Shown here: positions 25,973-34,392 of the stretch, in pieces | Position numbering within the stretch: the stretch's first letter is position 1 | Layout of the letters: every line of letters begins with the position of its first letter | Assembly: GCA_965276755.1 (NCBI GenBank) | Contig: OZ255625.1 | Span: forward strand, 2,108,001 to 2,172,000 | Reading direction: 5' to 3' | DNA length: 64,000 bases | DNA from: CAJCIS01 sp965276755 | GTDB taxonomy: Bacteria > Pseudomonadota > Alphaproteobacteria > Acetobacterales > Acetobacteraceae | Translations under genes and position numbers: made by a program | Notes under the pieces: generated by a model | Seen by the model: the letters and a program-made list of their open reading frames with translations, nothing else | Database searches by the model: none | What the model was told of the DNA's origin: nothing

Positions 25973-26947
25973 ATGCAGCTTGGTGTCATCGGGTTGGGGC
26001 GGATGGGCGGCAATATTTCGCTGCGGCTCATGAAGTACGGGCACCATGTGGCCGTCTTCGATCGCAGCGCAGATGTTGTCAAGACTATTGCCGCCAAGGG
26101 CGCGCAATCAGCGACTGATCTGAAAACGTTGGTCGAAAAACTCGACAAACCCCGCGCCGTCTGGGTTATGCTGCCTGCCGGCAAAATTACCGAAGATACA
26201 ATCACCGAACTTTCAACCCTGCTCGAACCAGGTGACACCATCATCGACGGCGGCAATACGTTCTACAAGGACGATATCCGCCGCGCCGCCACGCTGCACG
26301 ACAAACATATCGACTACATAGACGTCGGCACCTCCGGCGGCGTCTGGGGCCTGGAGCGCGGCTATTGCATGATGATCGGCGGCCCGGCCGAAACCGTCAC
26401 GCGCCTTGACCCCATTTTCAAGACGCTGGCACCCGGCATCGGCGACATCCCCCGCACCACAGAACGCAAGGCGGGTGACCCGCGCCCCGAACAGGGCTAC
26501 ATGTATTGTGGCCCCGCCGGCAGCGGCCATTTCGTCAAAATGGTGCATAACGGCATCGAATATGGCTTGATGCAGGCCTATGCTGAAGGCCTCGAGGTAC
26601 TGCAACGCAAGTCAAGTGAAGAGCTGGCCGAGAACGAACGCTTTACGCTGAACGTGCCCGACATCGCCGAAGTCTGGCGCCGGGGCAGCGTCGTGTCCTC
26701 CTGGCTGCTCGACCTCACCGCGGCGGCACTGGCGGAAAATGCCACGCTGGAAGAATTTACCGGCCACGTTGCCGATTCCGGTGAAGGCCGCTGGACGATC
26801 GACGCGGCAATCGAAGAGGCGGTGCCAGTGCCCGTGCTCTCCACCGCACTCTACGTGCGCTTCCGCTCTCGCACGGGCAACAGCTTCGCGGAAAAACTCC
26901 TCTCCGCCATGCGCAACAAGTTCGGCGGCCATATCGAGCAGCATTAA
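25973..26947 (+). CDS. gnd: 6-phosphogluconate dehydrogenase (decarboxylating), short form
   Basis: A 324-aa enzyme (short NAD-type or GndA-like form, against about 470 aa for the long form) that oxidises 6-phosphogluconate to ribulose 5-phosphate and CO2. The Rossmann motif GLGRMGGNISLRLMKYGHHV is at the N-terminus; VIDGGNTFYKDD-like text and KMVHNGIEYGLMQAYAEG with the catalytic Lys follow. The ATG at 25973 begins the Rossmann strand; ATG 25958 and TTG 25949 are in-frame alternatives. HAD genes follow three bases later, so it is part of the pentose-phosphate operon. Confidence 0.94.
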   Translation: MQLGVIGLGRMGGNISLRLMKYGHHVAVFDRSADVVKTIAAKGAQSATDLKTLVEKLDKPRAVWVMLPAGKITEDTITELSTLLEPGDTIIDGGNTFYKDDIRRAATLHDKHIDYIDVGTSGGVWGLERGYCMMIGGPAETVTRLDPIFKTLAPGIGDIPRTTERKAGDPRPEQGYMYCGPAGSGHFVKMVHNGIEYGLMQAYAEGLEVLQRKSSEELAENERFTLNVPDIAEVWRRGSVVSSWLLDLTAAALAENATLEEFTGHVADSGEGRWTIDAAIEEAVPVPVLSTALYVRFRSRTGNSFAEKLLSAMRNKFGGHIEQH

Positions 26948-26949
26948 GC

Positions 26950-27759
26950 GTGATCCGTCTCCTCGTCTCCGACATAGACGGCACGCTCGTCACGCGTGAC
27001 AAGCGTCTTACGCCGGCTACTTACGAAGCGGCTGACCGCCTGGCAAAAGCCGGAGTGGCACTTGCTCTGACCAGCAGCCGTCCGCCGCACGGTATCGAAG
27101 TTTTCGCCAGTGCGCTGAAGCTCACGACACCCCGCGGCGCCTTCAACGGTGCCGTCATCACCGGACCGGCGGGGGAAATTCTCTCACAGCGCCTGGTGCC
27201 GCCGGACGTTGCGCGCGAAGTGCTCGGTTACTTGCGCGTGCAAGCCATCCCGCCCTGGCTGTTCACTCCGACCGAATGGCTTATCCTCGACCCCGCCGGC
27301 GATTACGTTGAGTGGGAGGCAAAGACCGTGCAGATGGCGTACAGACAGGTTGACTCAGTTGAAGATTATGTGGACCAAGCCGGCAAGATCATGGCCGCCT
27401 CGAAGGACAGCCCCAAGCTCGCCCGATGCGAAACCGAGCTGCAGAACAAGTTCGGTGACCGCGCCTCCATCCATCTCAGCCAGACCTATTACCTCGACAT
27501 CACGCACCCGGAGGGCACAAAGGGTCACGCCGTCCGCAACATTGCCGGGCTGATGAACATCGATCTCGCTGATGTGGCGGTCATCGGTGACATGGGCAAT
27601 GACGTGCCCATGTTCGAGGTGGCGCCGCTATCGATCGCGATGGGCCAGTCACCGGACGATGTTAAACGCCGCGCCAAGCATGTGACCACAAGCAACGAAA
27701 ACGATGGCTGGGCGCGCGCGATCGCCGATTTCATCCTGCCGCAAGCGAAAGGAAACTGA
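26950..27759 (+). CDS. HAD-IIB (Cof-type) phosphatase, first of a tandem pair
   Basis: A 269-aa haloacid dehalogenase-fold phosphatase. LLVSDIDGTLVTRDKRLT is motif I with the nucleophile Asp, TSSRPPHGIE motif II, and VIGDMGNDVPMF motif IV. The C2 cap region lies between about residues 85 and 190. The start is GTG at 26950, three bases after gnd. Cof-type enzymes dephosphorylate sugar phosphates or nucleotides with broad specificity. Location between gnd and pgl suggests removal of a sugar phosphate made in this pathway, but the substrate is unknown. Confidence 0.9.
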   Translation: MIRLLVSDIDGTLVTRDKRLTPATYEAADRLAKAGVALALTSSRPPHGIEVFASALKLTTPRGAFNGAVITGPAGEILSQRLVPPDVAREVLGYLRVQAIPPWLFTPTEWLILDPAGDYVEWEAKTVQMAYRQVDSVEDYVDQAGKIMAASKDSPKLARCETELQNKFGDRASIHLSQTYYLDITHPEGTKGHAVRNIAGLMNIDLADVAVIGDMGNDVPMFEVAPLSIAMGQSPDDVKRRAKHVTTSNENDGWARAIADFILPQAKGN

Positions 27760-27762
27760 GCC

Positions 27763-28575
27763 GTGCCCACGATCAAACTCTTTCTCGCTGATGTGGATGG
27801 CACGCTTGTCACAAAGGAAAAGGTGCTGACCGAACGAGCCATCGCCCGTGTGCGGGACCTGCGGGCCGCCGGCATAAAATTTGCTATCACGAGCGGCCGG
27901 CCGCCGAAGGGCATGGCCATGCTGATCGAACCGCTCGGCATCGACACGCCGATCGCCGGCTTCAATGGCGGCCAGTGGGTCAACCCGGATTTGTCCATCA
28001 TCGAGAGCCACACGCTTTTGCGCGAAACAGCCGATCAGACTGTCAAGATGCTCACCGATCACGGCCTGGACGTTTGGGTTTACAGCGGGCCAGACTGGCT
28101 GATCCACAACAAGGACGCGCCCCACGTTGCGCGGGAGGAATGGACCGTCAAATTCCCACCCAAAGTCACGCCCGATTACGGCGATGCGCTAAACACCGCG
28201 GTCAAGATCGTCGGCTGCAGCGACGATCTTGACAAGATGCGGTCAGTCGCTCAGCAGGTGCAGGAGGCGCTTGGGGAGCAGGCATCGGCGGCACTGTCGC
28301 AACCCTACTACCTCGACGTCACGCACAAGCAAGCCAACAAAGGCGGCGTGGTGGATTACCTCGCCAGCCATTTTAGCATCGACGCAGATGAAATTGCCAC
28401 GATCGGCGATCAGCCGAATGACACGTTGATGTTCGCCCGCAGTGGCATGTCGATTGCCATGGGCAATGCCAGCGAGGCCGTGCAGAAACAGGCGACGCAC
28501 GTAACAGAGTCCTCCGAAAATGAAGGTTTTGCGATTGCTATAGAACGTTTCATCCTGGAGGCGGCTAATGGCTGA
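27763..28575 (+). CDS. HAD-IIB (Cof-type) phosphatase, second of a tandem pair
   Basis: A 270-aa paralogue of the preceding gene with the same layout: LFLADVDGTLVTKEKVLT (motif I), TSGRPPKGMA (motif II), TIGDQPNDTLMF (motif IV) and the same SxxYYLDVTH stretch before motif IV. The start is GTG at 27763. Its end overlaps the start of pgl by eight bases, so it belongs to the same transcript. The pair probably arose by local duplication. Note that motif IV reads GDQPND rather than the usual GDxxND with a small residue, the catalytic Asp pair being kept. Confidence 0.9.
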   Translation: MPTIKLFLADVDGTLVTKEKVLTERAIARVRDLRAAGIKFAITSGRPPKGMAMLIEPLGIDTPIAGFNGGQWVNPDLSIIESHTLLRETADQTVKMLTDHGLDVWVYSGPDWLIHNKDAPHVAREEWTVKFPPKVTPDYGDALNTAVKIVGCSDDLDKMRSVAQQVQEALGEQASAALSQPYYLDVTHKQANKGGVVDYLASHFSIDADEIATIGDQPNDTLMFARSGMSIAMGNASEAVQKQATHVTESSENEGFAIAIERFILEAANG

Positions 28576-29272
28576 ACCCCAAATCACCAGAGTGAAAGAC
28601 CTCGCCCACGACGTTGCCGATTGGCTCACCGCCCGCGCGGCCGCCAAGCCCGGCCGTTTTGCGATCTGCCTCTCCGGCGGTTCCACGCCGCAAGCGCTCT
28701 ACGAAGCGCTAGCCACCGACGCATATCGCACCCGCCTTCCGTGGGATCGCACCTACTGGTTCTTTGGCGACGAACGCTTTGTTCCGCACGATGATGCCGA
28801 CAGCAATTATCGCATGGCGCGGCAGGCGCTGCTCGATCATGTGCCAATCCCGCCTGCCAACATCATGCCGATCCCCGGAACCGGCGCGCCGGACCAGGCC
28901 GCGGCCGATTACCAGGCGCTGCTCTGCGCCTATTATGGCAGTCAGGCGCTGGACATGTCTCGCCCGCTGTTCGATGTGACGTTCATGGGCCTGGGCGAGG
29001 ACGGCCACACTGCCTCTTTATTCCCCGGCAATCCTGCACTGGAAGAAACGCAAAAATGGGTCACGTCCGTCGTGGATCCCAGCGTGAAACAAACCCGCAT
29101 CACATTGACGTACCCCGCGCTAGCCTGCAGCGCGGCCATGGCCTTTCTCGTATCCGGCGAGGGCAAACGCAACGTACTGAAACGCGTGCTTTCCGGTGAC
29201 CGCTCTGCCCCCGCCGCCCGCGCCACCGCCATAGGCGATTTAATCTGGTTCGTAGATAATGCAGCGCTCTAG
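28568..29272 (+). CDS. pgl: 6-phosphogluconolactonase
   Basis: A 234-aa DevB/SOL-type lactonase that hydrolyses 6-phosphogluconolactone, the second step of the oxidative pentose-phosphate path. CLSGGSTPQALYEAL (phosphate-binding region), WFFGDERFVPHDDADSN and FMGLGEDGHTASLFPG are family signatures in the expected order. The ATG at 28568 overlaps the upstream HAD gene. The glucose-6-phosphate dehydrogenase (zwf) that supplies its substrate is not in the window. Confidence 0.95.
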   Translation: MAEPQITRVKDLAHDVADWLTARAAAKPGRFAICLSGGSTPQALYEALATDAYRTRLPWDRTYWFFGDERFVPHDDADSNYRMARQALLDHVPIPPANIMPIPGTGAPDQAAADYQALLCAYYGSQALDMSRPLFDVTFMGLGEDGHTASLFPGNPALEETQKWVTSVVDPSVKQTRITLTYPALACSAAMAFLVSGEGKRNVLKRVLSGDRSAPAARATAIGDLIWFVDNAAL

Positions 29273-29276
29273 GAAC

Positions 29277-29316
29277 AAAAGTTTTTTGGTTCTTTTTTTC
29301 AAAAAAGAACTGCTTC
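29277..29316. repeat. R3 hairpin between pgl and rpiA
   Basis: AAAAGTTTTTTGGTTC followed by a TTCTTTTTTTCAAAAAAGAA stem-loop. It is in the same orientation and nearly identical to the copy split by the transposon (34283 and 38529 onward). It may separate rpiA-gntK transcription partly from the upstream genes. Confidence 0.65.
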
Positions 29317-29338
29317 CTTCCTATGGCTTCTCTCGCCT

Positions 29339-30025
29339 ATGACTCGCGAAGCGCAAAAGCAACAAGCCGCAAAACAAGCCGCCGACCTCGTCCAAGACGG
29401 CATGGTCGTAGGCCTGGGCACCGGCTCCACGGCCACATTCATGATAGATGCACTCATCGCCCGAGCGCGCCAGGGCCTGCGCATCACCTGCATTCCCACC
29501 AGCGAACGCAGTGCCGAGCAAGCCCGCGACGGCGGCCTCAAACTGGTGGATTTCGACAGCACGCCCAAGATCGACATGACCATAGATGGCGCCGATGAAA
29601 TCAAGCGCGACAGCCTGGACCTCGTCAAAGGCCTAGGCGGCGCTCTGTTGCGCGAAAAAATCGTCGCCAGCGCATCCGCGCGCCTGATCATCATCGCCGA
29701 TGACAGCAAGCTCGTCGATTGGCTCGGCACGACGGCGCCAATTCCCGTCGAGGTCGCGCGTTTCGGCTGGCAAGCGACACGCGAAAAACTTCGCGCCACG
29801 GGCGCAATCATTACCCAGCGCACCACACCTTCCGGCGAATCCTACTTGACCGACGGCGGCAATTACATCCTGGACGCCAAATACGACGCCATTGCCGATG
29901 CACGCCGCCTGCGCGACGACATTGCGGCCATCGCCGGCGTGGTAGAAAGCGGCCTGTTCATCGGCATGGCGGAAATGGCTCTGGTCGCCGGAGAACAAGG
30001 CGTGACCCGCTTTACCCCTACATGA
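29339..30025 (+). CDS. rpiA: Ribose-5-phosphate isomerase A
   Basis: A 228-aa enzyme that interconverts ribose 5-phosphate and ribulose 5-phosphate. VVGLGTGSTATFMIDAL binds the phosphate, IDGADEIKRD and LVKGLGGALLREKIVA hold the catalytic Asp, Glu and Lys region. Full length. The stop overlaps the gntK start (ATGA), so the two are coupled. Completes the set of non-oxidative steps together with tkt and tal-pgi; only ribulose-phosphate epimerase is missing here. Confidence 0.95.
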   Translation: MTREAQKQQAAKQAADLVQDGMVVGLGTGSTATFMIDALIARARQGLRITCIPTSERSAEQARDGGLKLVDFDSTPKIDMTIDGADEIKRDSLDLVKGLGGALLREKIVASASARLIIIADDSKLVDWLGTTAPIPVEVARFGWQATREKLRATGAIITQRTTPSGESYLTDGGNYILDAKYDAIADARRLRDDIAAIAGVVESGLFIGMAEMALVAGEQGVTRFTPT

Positions 30026-30540
30026 GCAACACGATCCTCATCGTCATGGGCGTCTCCGGCGTCGGTAAATCGACGATCGCTCTCGCGTTGAACACGCATC
30101 TTCACTGGTCCTTCCAGGAGGGTGACGATCTGCATCCCGCCGCCAACATCGCCAAGATGTCGCACGGCATTCCGCTCACCGACGAAGACCGCGCGCCCTG
30201 GCTTGCCGCAGTGCGCGCCTGGATCGACGCGCGCGTGGCCGCGGACGAGTCGGGCATGGTCACGTGTTCGGCGCTCAAACGCAGCTATCGCGACACAATG
30301 GTGGCCAATCGTGCCAATGTGCGCATCCTCTATCTGCACGCCGATCCAAAAATCATCAAGGAACATCTGGCCAAACGCACCGGCCATTTCATGCCGCCGA
30401 CAATGCTGGAAAGCCAGCTAAAGACGCTGGAGGAACCGGCAGCGGACGAGCACCCGATTATTGTGAATGTCACGGGGAGTATCGACGATACTGTCGGGGC
30501 TATTCTACAAAAGCTCAAGGCAAGTATTGTTCTTTTCTGA
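30022..30540 (+). CDS. gntK: Gluconokinase
   Basis: A 172-aa P-loop kinase that phosphorylates gluconate to 6-phosphogluconate. Walker A GVSGVGKSTIA, then FQEGDDLHPAANIAKM and GIPLTDEDRAPWL are GntK signatures. CSALKRSYRDTM and HFMPPTMLESQLKTLEEP follow. The ATG at 30022 overlaps the rpiA stop; longer frames upstream are antisense-like noise. It lets gluconate, a common product of membrane glucose oxidation in acetic acid bacteria, enter the pathway encoded upstream. Confidence 0.95.
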   Translation: MSNTILIVMGVSGVGKSTIALALNTHLHWSFQEGDDLHPAANIAKMSHGIPLTDEDRAPWLAAVRAWIDARVAADESGMVTCSALKRSYRDTMVANRANVRILYLHADPKIIKEHLAKRTGHFMPPTMLESQLKTLEEPAADEHPIIVNVTGSIDDTVGAILQKLKASIVLF

Positions 30541-30566
30541 AGAAAAGAACCAAAAGACTTTTGCAA
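30526..30566. repeat. R3 hairpin at the end of gntK
   Basis: GTTCTTTTCTGAAGAAAAGAAC is a perfect palindromic stem that contains the gntK stop, followed by CAAAAGACTTTTGC. It lies between convergent gntK and the TlpA-like gene and is a likely two-way terminator. Confidence 0.7.
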
Positions 30567-30567
30567 G

Positions 30568-31101
30568 TTAGCGGGTCAGGGTCACAACAAATTCACCAGC
30601 GCCGCTCCAGTCGGCGGGGCCTTCCAGTTTGCCACGCAAGCGGCCTTGCGCATCGATGATCAGCGTCGTCGGGAATCCCACCACATTCGCCGCATGCACC
30701 GCGTCATTGCCGCGGTCCAGCACCACACGCGCATGGGTAACGCCGTGCCTGGCCAGGAACGGCCGCACCACATCTGCGCCGCCATGATCCGTCGACGCCG
30801 CCAGAACCTGCACACCCGACGCTGCCAGCCGGTCCAGATCGGGCAGTTCCGCCACGCACGGCGCGCACCACGTCGCCCAGAAATTCAGCACCAACGGCTT
30901 GCCGCGGAACCCCGACAGCGACACCGCCGCCCCATCCAGCCCGACAAACGCCAAATCAGCGAGCGCCCCAGGCGGCTCCACGCGCGCCACGCTGGACAGC
31001 GCCAGCATCGCCTGCCCGCGCGCCGAATTGCACGCCCAGCCCGCCGCCATTAGGCTCCCGCCCACGGCCAGCGCGCCGCGCCGCCCGATCAGGTTACCCA
31101 T
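30568..31101 (-). CDS. TlpA-like thiol-disulfide oxidoreductase, exported
   Basis: A 177-aa thioredoxin-fold protein. An N-terminal RRGALAVGGSLMAAGWAC export segment is followed by DLAFVGLDGAAVSLSGFRGKPLVLNFWATWCAPC, with the active-site WCAPC, and by the cis-Pro region GFPTTLIID. Such proteins reduce or isomerise disulfides in the periplasm, often for cytochrome c maturation. The twin Arg may indicate Tat export; a lipoprotein is less likely because the Cys context (GWAC) is not a good lipobox. It is divergent from argH with only three bases between the two starts, so their promoters must lie within the opposite genes. Confidence 0.9.
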   Translation of the reverse strand: MGNLIGRRGALAVGGSLMAAGWACNSARGQAMLALSSVARVEPPGALADLAFVGLDGAAVSLSGFRGKPLVLNFWATWCAPCVAELPDLDRLAASGVQVLAASTDHGGADVVRPFLARHGVTHARVVLDRGNDAVHAANVVGFPTTLIIDAQGRLRGKLEGPADWSGAGEFVVTLTR

Positions 31102-31104
31102 CCC

Positions 31105-32505
31105 ATGTCCTCCTCAACTCCCGCGCCCGCCAACAGCCAATGGGGCGGCCGCTTTGCCTCGGCGCCGGCGGACATCATGGCCCGGATCAACGCCTCGGTC
31201 GCCTTCGACCGCACCCTATGGCGCCAGGACATTAGCGGTTCGTGTGCCCACGCCGCCATGCTCGCGCAGGTGGGCATCATCACCCAGGCCGACGCATCCG
31301 CCATACGCGCAGGCCTTGCCGCGATCGCCGCCGACATAGAACGCGGACACTTCACCTGGGACGAAACGCTCGAAGACGTCCACATGAACATCGAGGCGCG
31401 CCTGACCGAGCGCATCGGCGAACCCGGCCGGCGCCTGCACACCGCGCGCAGCCGCAACGACCAGGTCGCGGTAGATCTCCGCCTCTGGGTGCGGGACGCC
31501 ATCGACGCCCAGCACGCGGCACTCACCGCGCTGATGGCGGCACTCGCCACCCGCGCCGCCGAATACGCCGCCACCATCATGCCCGGCTTCACCCATCTGC
31601 AGACCGCCCAGCCGGTCACCTTCGGCCACCATTTGCTGGCCTATGTGGAGATGTTCGCGCGCGATCGCACCCGCCTGGCCGATGCACGCCGCCGCCTTAA
31701 TGAATGTCCGCTGGGTGCCGCGGCACTCGCCGGCACATCCTTCCCCATCGACCGCGCCATGGTAGCCGCGGCACTCGGTTTCGACCGGCCCTGCGCCAAT
31801 TCGATGGACGGCGTGTCGGACCGCGATTTCGCGCTCGAATACCTTGCCGCCGCATCGATTACTGCCATCCATCTCTCCCGCCTGGCCGAGGAAATCATCA
31901 TCTGGTGCAGCGCCCCCTTCGGCTTCATCACGCTATCGGACGCGTGGACCACCGGCAGCTCGATCATGCCGCAGAAACGGAACCCGGATGCCGCCGAACT
32001 CACCCGCGCCAAATCCGGCCGCATCACGGGCAGCCTGGTCGCCCTGCTGACAACCATGAAGGGCCTGCCGCTGGCCTACGCAAAAGACATGCAGGAGGAC
32101 AAGGAGCCGGTCTTTGACGCCACCGCCGCGCTGTCCCTCGCACTCGCCGCCACCACCGGCATGATCACCGACATGCAGGCGAATGCGCCGCGCATGCGCG
32201 CGCTCGCCGGCGCCGGCTTCTCAACGGCCACGGACCTGGCCGACTGGCTCGTGCGCATCGCCGGCCTGCCGTTCCGCACCGCGCACCACGTCACCGGCCG
32301 CCTCGTCGCCCGCGCCGAGGCCGAGGGAAGCGGCCTCGCCGACCTGCCTCTGGCCACCATGCAGGAAATCGAACCCGCCATCACCGCGGATATCTTCTCC
32401 TGCCTTACCGTCGAGGCGTCCGTGGCGTCGCGCACCAGCCTGGGCGGCACCGCGCCAGCCCTGGTCGCAGCACAGGCGCAACATTGGATTGGGGAATTGT
32501 CGTGA
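31105..32505 (+). CDS. argH: Argininosuccinate lyase
   Basis: A 466-aa enzyme that splits argininosuccinate into arginine and fumarate. WGGRFASAPADIM at the start, HTARSRNDQVAVDLRLW, PGFTHLQTAQPVTFGHH (catalytic His) and the fumarase/aspartase signature GSSIMPQKRNPDAAE are all present. Full length. It is followed by an overlapping LptM-like lipoprotein gene, the usual argH-lptM-lysA order in alphaproteobacteria; here lysA is displaced about 6 kb by inserted DNA. Confidence 0.96.
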   Translation: MSSSTPAPANSQWGGRFASAPADIMARINASVAFDRTLWRQDISGSCAHAAMLAQVGIITQADASAIRAGLAAIAADIERGHFTWDETLEDVHMNIEARLTERIGEPGRRLHTARSRNDQVAVDLRLWVRDAIDAQHAALTALMAALATRAAEYAATIMPGFTHLQTAQPVTFGHHLLAYVEMFARDRTRLADARRRLNECPLGAAALAGTSFPIDRAMVAAALGFDRPCANSMDGVSDRDFALEYLAAASITAIHLSRLAEEIIIWCSAPFGFITLSDAWTTGSSIMPQKRNPDAAELTRAKSGRITGSLVALLTTMKGLPLAYAKDMQEDKEPVFDATAALSLALAATTGMITDMQANAPRMRALAGAGFSTATDLADWLVRIAGLPFRTAHHVTGRLVARAEAEGSGLADLPLATMQEIEPAITADIFSCLTVEASVASRTSLGGTAPALVAAQAQHWIGELS

Positions 32506-32627
32506 AACTTGTGGCCGCTGCTCTTGCGCTTTGCGTGACACTCGCCGCCTGCGGCAAGCTCGGGCCGCCGAGCCCGCCTGGGCCTGCGGACCAGATCACC
32601 TATCCTAAGATTTATCCGACGCAGTAG
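32502..32627 (+). CDS. lptM: LptM-like small lipoprotein
   Basis: A 41-aa protein starting at GTG 32502, overlapping the argH stop (GTGA). Hydrophobic stretch LVAAALALCVTLAAC with the lipobox LAAC gives a mature N-terminal lipid-Cys followed by GKLGPPSPPGP and ending DQITYPKIYP. The CGxxGPxxxP pattern is that of the short lipoproteins found between argH and lysA (LPS-assembly factor LptM/YifL family). The position supports it strongly. Its function here is inferred from family. Confidence 0.85.
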   Translation: MKLVAAALALCVTLAACGKLGPPSPPGPADQITYPKIYPTQ

Positions 32628-32639
32628 TGGGATAGGAAA

Positions 32640-32682
32640 AAAGCACTTCTTTTTTGAAAAAAAGAAGCAAAAAACTTTTGCT
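32640..32682. repeat. R3 hairpin after lptM
   Basis: CTTCTTTTTTGAAAAAAAGAAG stem followed by CAAAAAACTTTTGC, identical in form to the copy at 5511. It probably terminates argH-lptM. It also marks one boundary of the inserted DNA that separates lptM from lysA; a further R3 copy lies just before lysA. Confidence 0.7.
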
Positions 32683-32734
32683 ACCACAGGGCGGGCGGTC
32701 GTAAGGTTGTCTGCAACTCGCCGGCGGTTGCACC

Positions 32735-32925
32735 ACTTCTACCTATACCACGCTTCATGCCTTCCGCGGCCGCTAAGGCGGCGGCTTTCCCCAGGCTCAG
32801 CATGGGCGTATAAGCAACTTTGGCCATTTTCGCACAGGCCCGACAGAAATCCGGTGGAGATCGAGGTTGGCGGAGGCGCGGATGCGTCAGGATTGTTCCG
32901 CGTAGTCAACCGGGCGGCGCGACCG
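32735..32925 (+). pseudogene. Decayed fragment of a GloVer-repeat protein gene
   Basis: Two short blocks resemble parts of the intact gene at 33041. About 32740-32790 (ACCTATACCACGCTTCATGC...) matches the intact gene near 33318-33365 (TWTYTVLHAF). About 32795-32925 (translating to WAYKQLWPFSHRPDRNPVEI and GGADASG) matches its C-terminal WTYTELRAFSRGPNRNPYDI region near 34125-34220. A stop codon lies in the join. So this is a relic of a duplicated copy with a large internal deletion. The whole 413-bp gap 32628-33040 holds only this relic, an R3 hairpin and the promoter region of the intact gene. Confidence 0.65.
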
Positions 32926-33040
32926 CCGGCAGCGTCGTCGACTTATGCCAAGCCACCTGCTGTTTCCCGAACTGACAAACGTTGTACAATCAACCCCAAC
33001 GGCCGGAACGTACCCATCACCCGAACGGGAAAGATCGTCC

Positions 33041-34279
33041 ATGGTGCCAGAGTCGATCGGATATCCTGTTCGCTTCGCCCTGCTGGGGGTCCTGATCGCG
33101 GCAGCGTCGACCTTCCCTGCGAAGGCGGAGGACGCAGAGACCCTGTGGATATTCAACCACGGCGGCTTCTCGCCGCAGGCCGGTCTGACCGTCGATCTCC
33201 AAGGCAATCTGTTCGGCACGACAAATGATGGCGGGGCAAGCCACTGCGGCAGCGTACCCGTCGGCTGCGGCACAGTGTATGAGCTTTCACCGCCAACTGG
33301 CGGCGGCACCAATTGGACCTACACCGTGCTTCATGCCTTCCATGGCGACAGGGGTGGCGGCCTGCCCAGAGCCGAGCTCACCATCGACGGCAACGGCGCC
33401 GTCTACGGCTATACGGATTACCGCGCATACGGCAACGTCTTCCGGCTGCTGCCGCCCGCCCAGGGCCAAACGGCGTGGACATTCCAGAACCTCTACACTT
33501 TCGCCAACCCGGCCCGCGGCTCGCTTGCCTACACATATGCGCCGCTTGTCGTCTCGAACGGGCAGGTCTACGGCATAGCAGGCGTCGGCGGCCGGCCTGG
33601 CTGCGGCCAATACGGCTGCGGCACGTTGTTTCAATTGACGCCGGGCGAAAATGGCGGCCCATGGACGGAAAAAACGCTTTTGCGCTTCAGCGGGCGCGGC
33701 GCAATAGGCTTTCCAAGCTGGATGGTCGGGCCGGATAGCGGTGGCGCACTCTATATATCCACAGACCAAGGCAATGGTGCCGTCATCCGCTACGTGCCAG
33801 GCGCTGCACACGCAAGCGTGGTGGCGAGCTTTCGCGGCGGCAATAATGGCAGCTACCCGAGCTCGCTTGTTCATGGCCCCAGCGATACGATTTACGGCCT
33901 AGCCACTACCCGCCATGGCAGCCTAGTGTTTCGCTTGACACCACCCAACGGTGGCAACACGAAGTGGGAGCGCGCGACCATCGCCATCATCAAGGAGCAT
34001 GGCGGCTTCGGCACACTCAGCCCCGGACCGGGCGGCACGCTGCTCGGCACGAATTTCGGCGACTACGATATCTATGCGGGCAACGCCATTCAACTGACAC
34101 CCCCGGCCGGCGGCACCGGTCTCTGGACCTACACGGAACTTCGCGCGTTCTCACGCGGGCCAAACCGAAATCCGTATGACATCGAGGCAGGACGCGGCGC
34201 GTACGCGTCGGACATGTTCGGCGTTCTGGACGGCAACGACGGCAGCATCTACGAACTCTGCCCCGCCAAATGCAATTGA
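33041..34279 (+). CDS. Secreted GloVer-type tandem-repeat protein
   Basis: A 412-aa protein with a Sec signal peptide (VRFALLGVLIAAASTFPAKA|ED). The mature part is a series of repeats of about 45-70 residues. Each carries a GTVYELSPP / NVFRLLPPA / GTLFQLTPG / AIQLTPPAGG strand followed by W(T)YT-L-F and ends with a G-x-YG-T motif. This is the pattern of 'choice-of-anchor tandem repeat GloVer-containing' proteins, presumed beta-propellers on or outside the cell. Cys pairs (GCG..YGCGT) suggest disulfides. An ATG at 33041 begins the signal peptide; an earlier start at 32945 adds non-family sequence. It sits in DNA inserted between lptM and lysA. Function unknown. Confidence 0.8.
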   Translation: MVPESIGYPVRFALLGVLIAAASTFPAKAEDAETLWIFNHGGFSPQAGLTVDLQGNLFGTTNDGGASHCGSVPVGCGTVYELSPPTGGGTNWTYTVLHAFHGDRGGGLPRAELTIDGNGAVYGYTDYRAYGNVFRLLPPAQGQTAWTFQNLYTFANPARGSLAYTYAPLVVSNGQVYGIAGVGGRPGCGQYGCGTLFQLTPGENGGPWTEKTLLRFSGRGAIGFPSWMVGPDSGGALYISTDQGNGAVIRYVPGAAHASVVASFRGGNNGSYPSSLVHGPSDTIYGLATTRHGSLVFRLTPPNGGNTKWERATIAIIKEHGGFGTLSPGPGGTLLGTNFGDYDIYAGNAIQLTPPAGGTGLWTYTELRAFSRGPNRNPYDIEAGRGAYASDMFGVLDGNDGSIYELCPAKCN

Positions 34280-34282
34280 CAA

Positions 34283-34290
34283 AAGTTTTT
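34283..34290. repeat. Target-site duplication, left copy (AAGTTTTT)
   Basis: The eight bases AAGTTTTT precede the left end of the transposon and recur directly after its right end at 38529-38536. Removing the element and one copy restores an ordinary R3 repeat (AAAAGTTTTTTGGTTC). Confidence 0.85.
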
Positions 34291-34313
34291 GGTAGTGTCT
34301 GAGTTTGAAAATC
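34291..34313 (+). repeat. Left terminal inverted repeat of the transposon
   Basis: It begins GGTAGTGTCTGAG and ends GAAAATC. It matches the reverse complement of 38506-38528 at 22 of 23 positions; the mismatch is G (left) against C (right) at position 11. Confidence 0.9.
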
Positions 34314-34392
34314 CCGAGAGTGAGACACCCTAGCGCCTCCGATCGGTTCTGCCTATGCTATGCTTAGCGGTAAGCAGGCGATCGAGGGCGGA

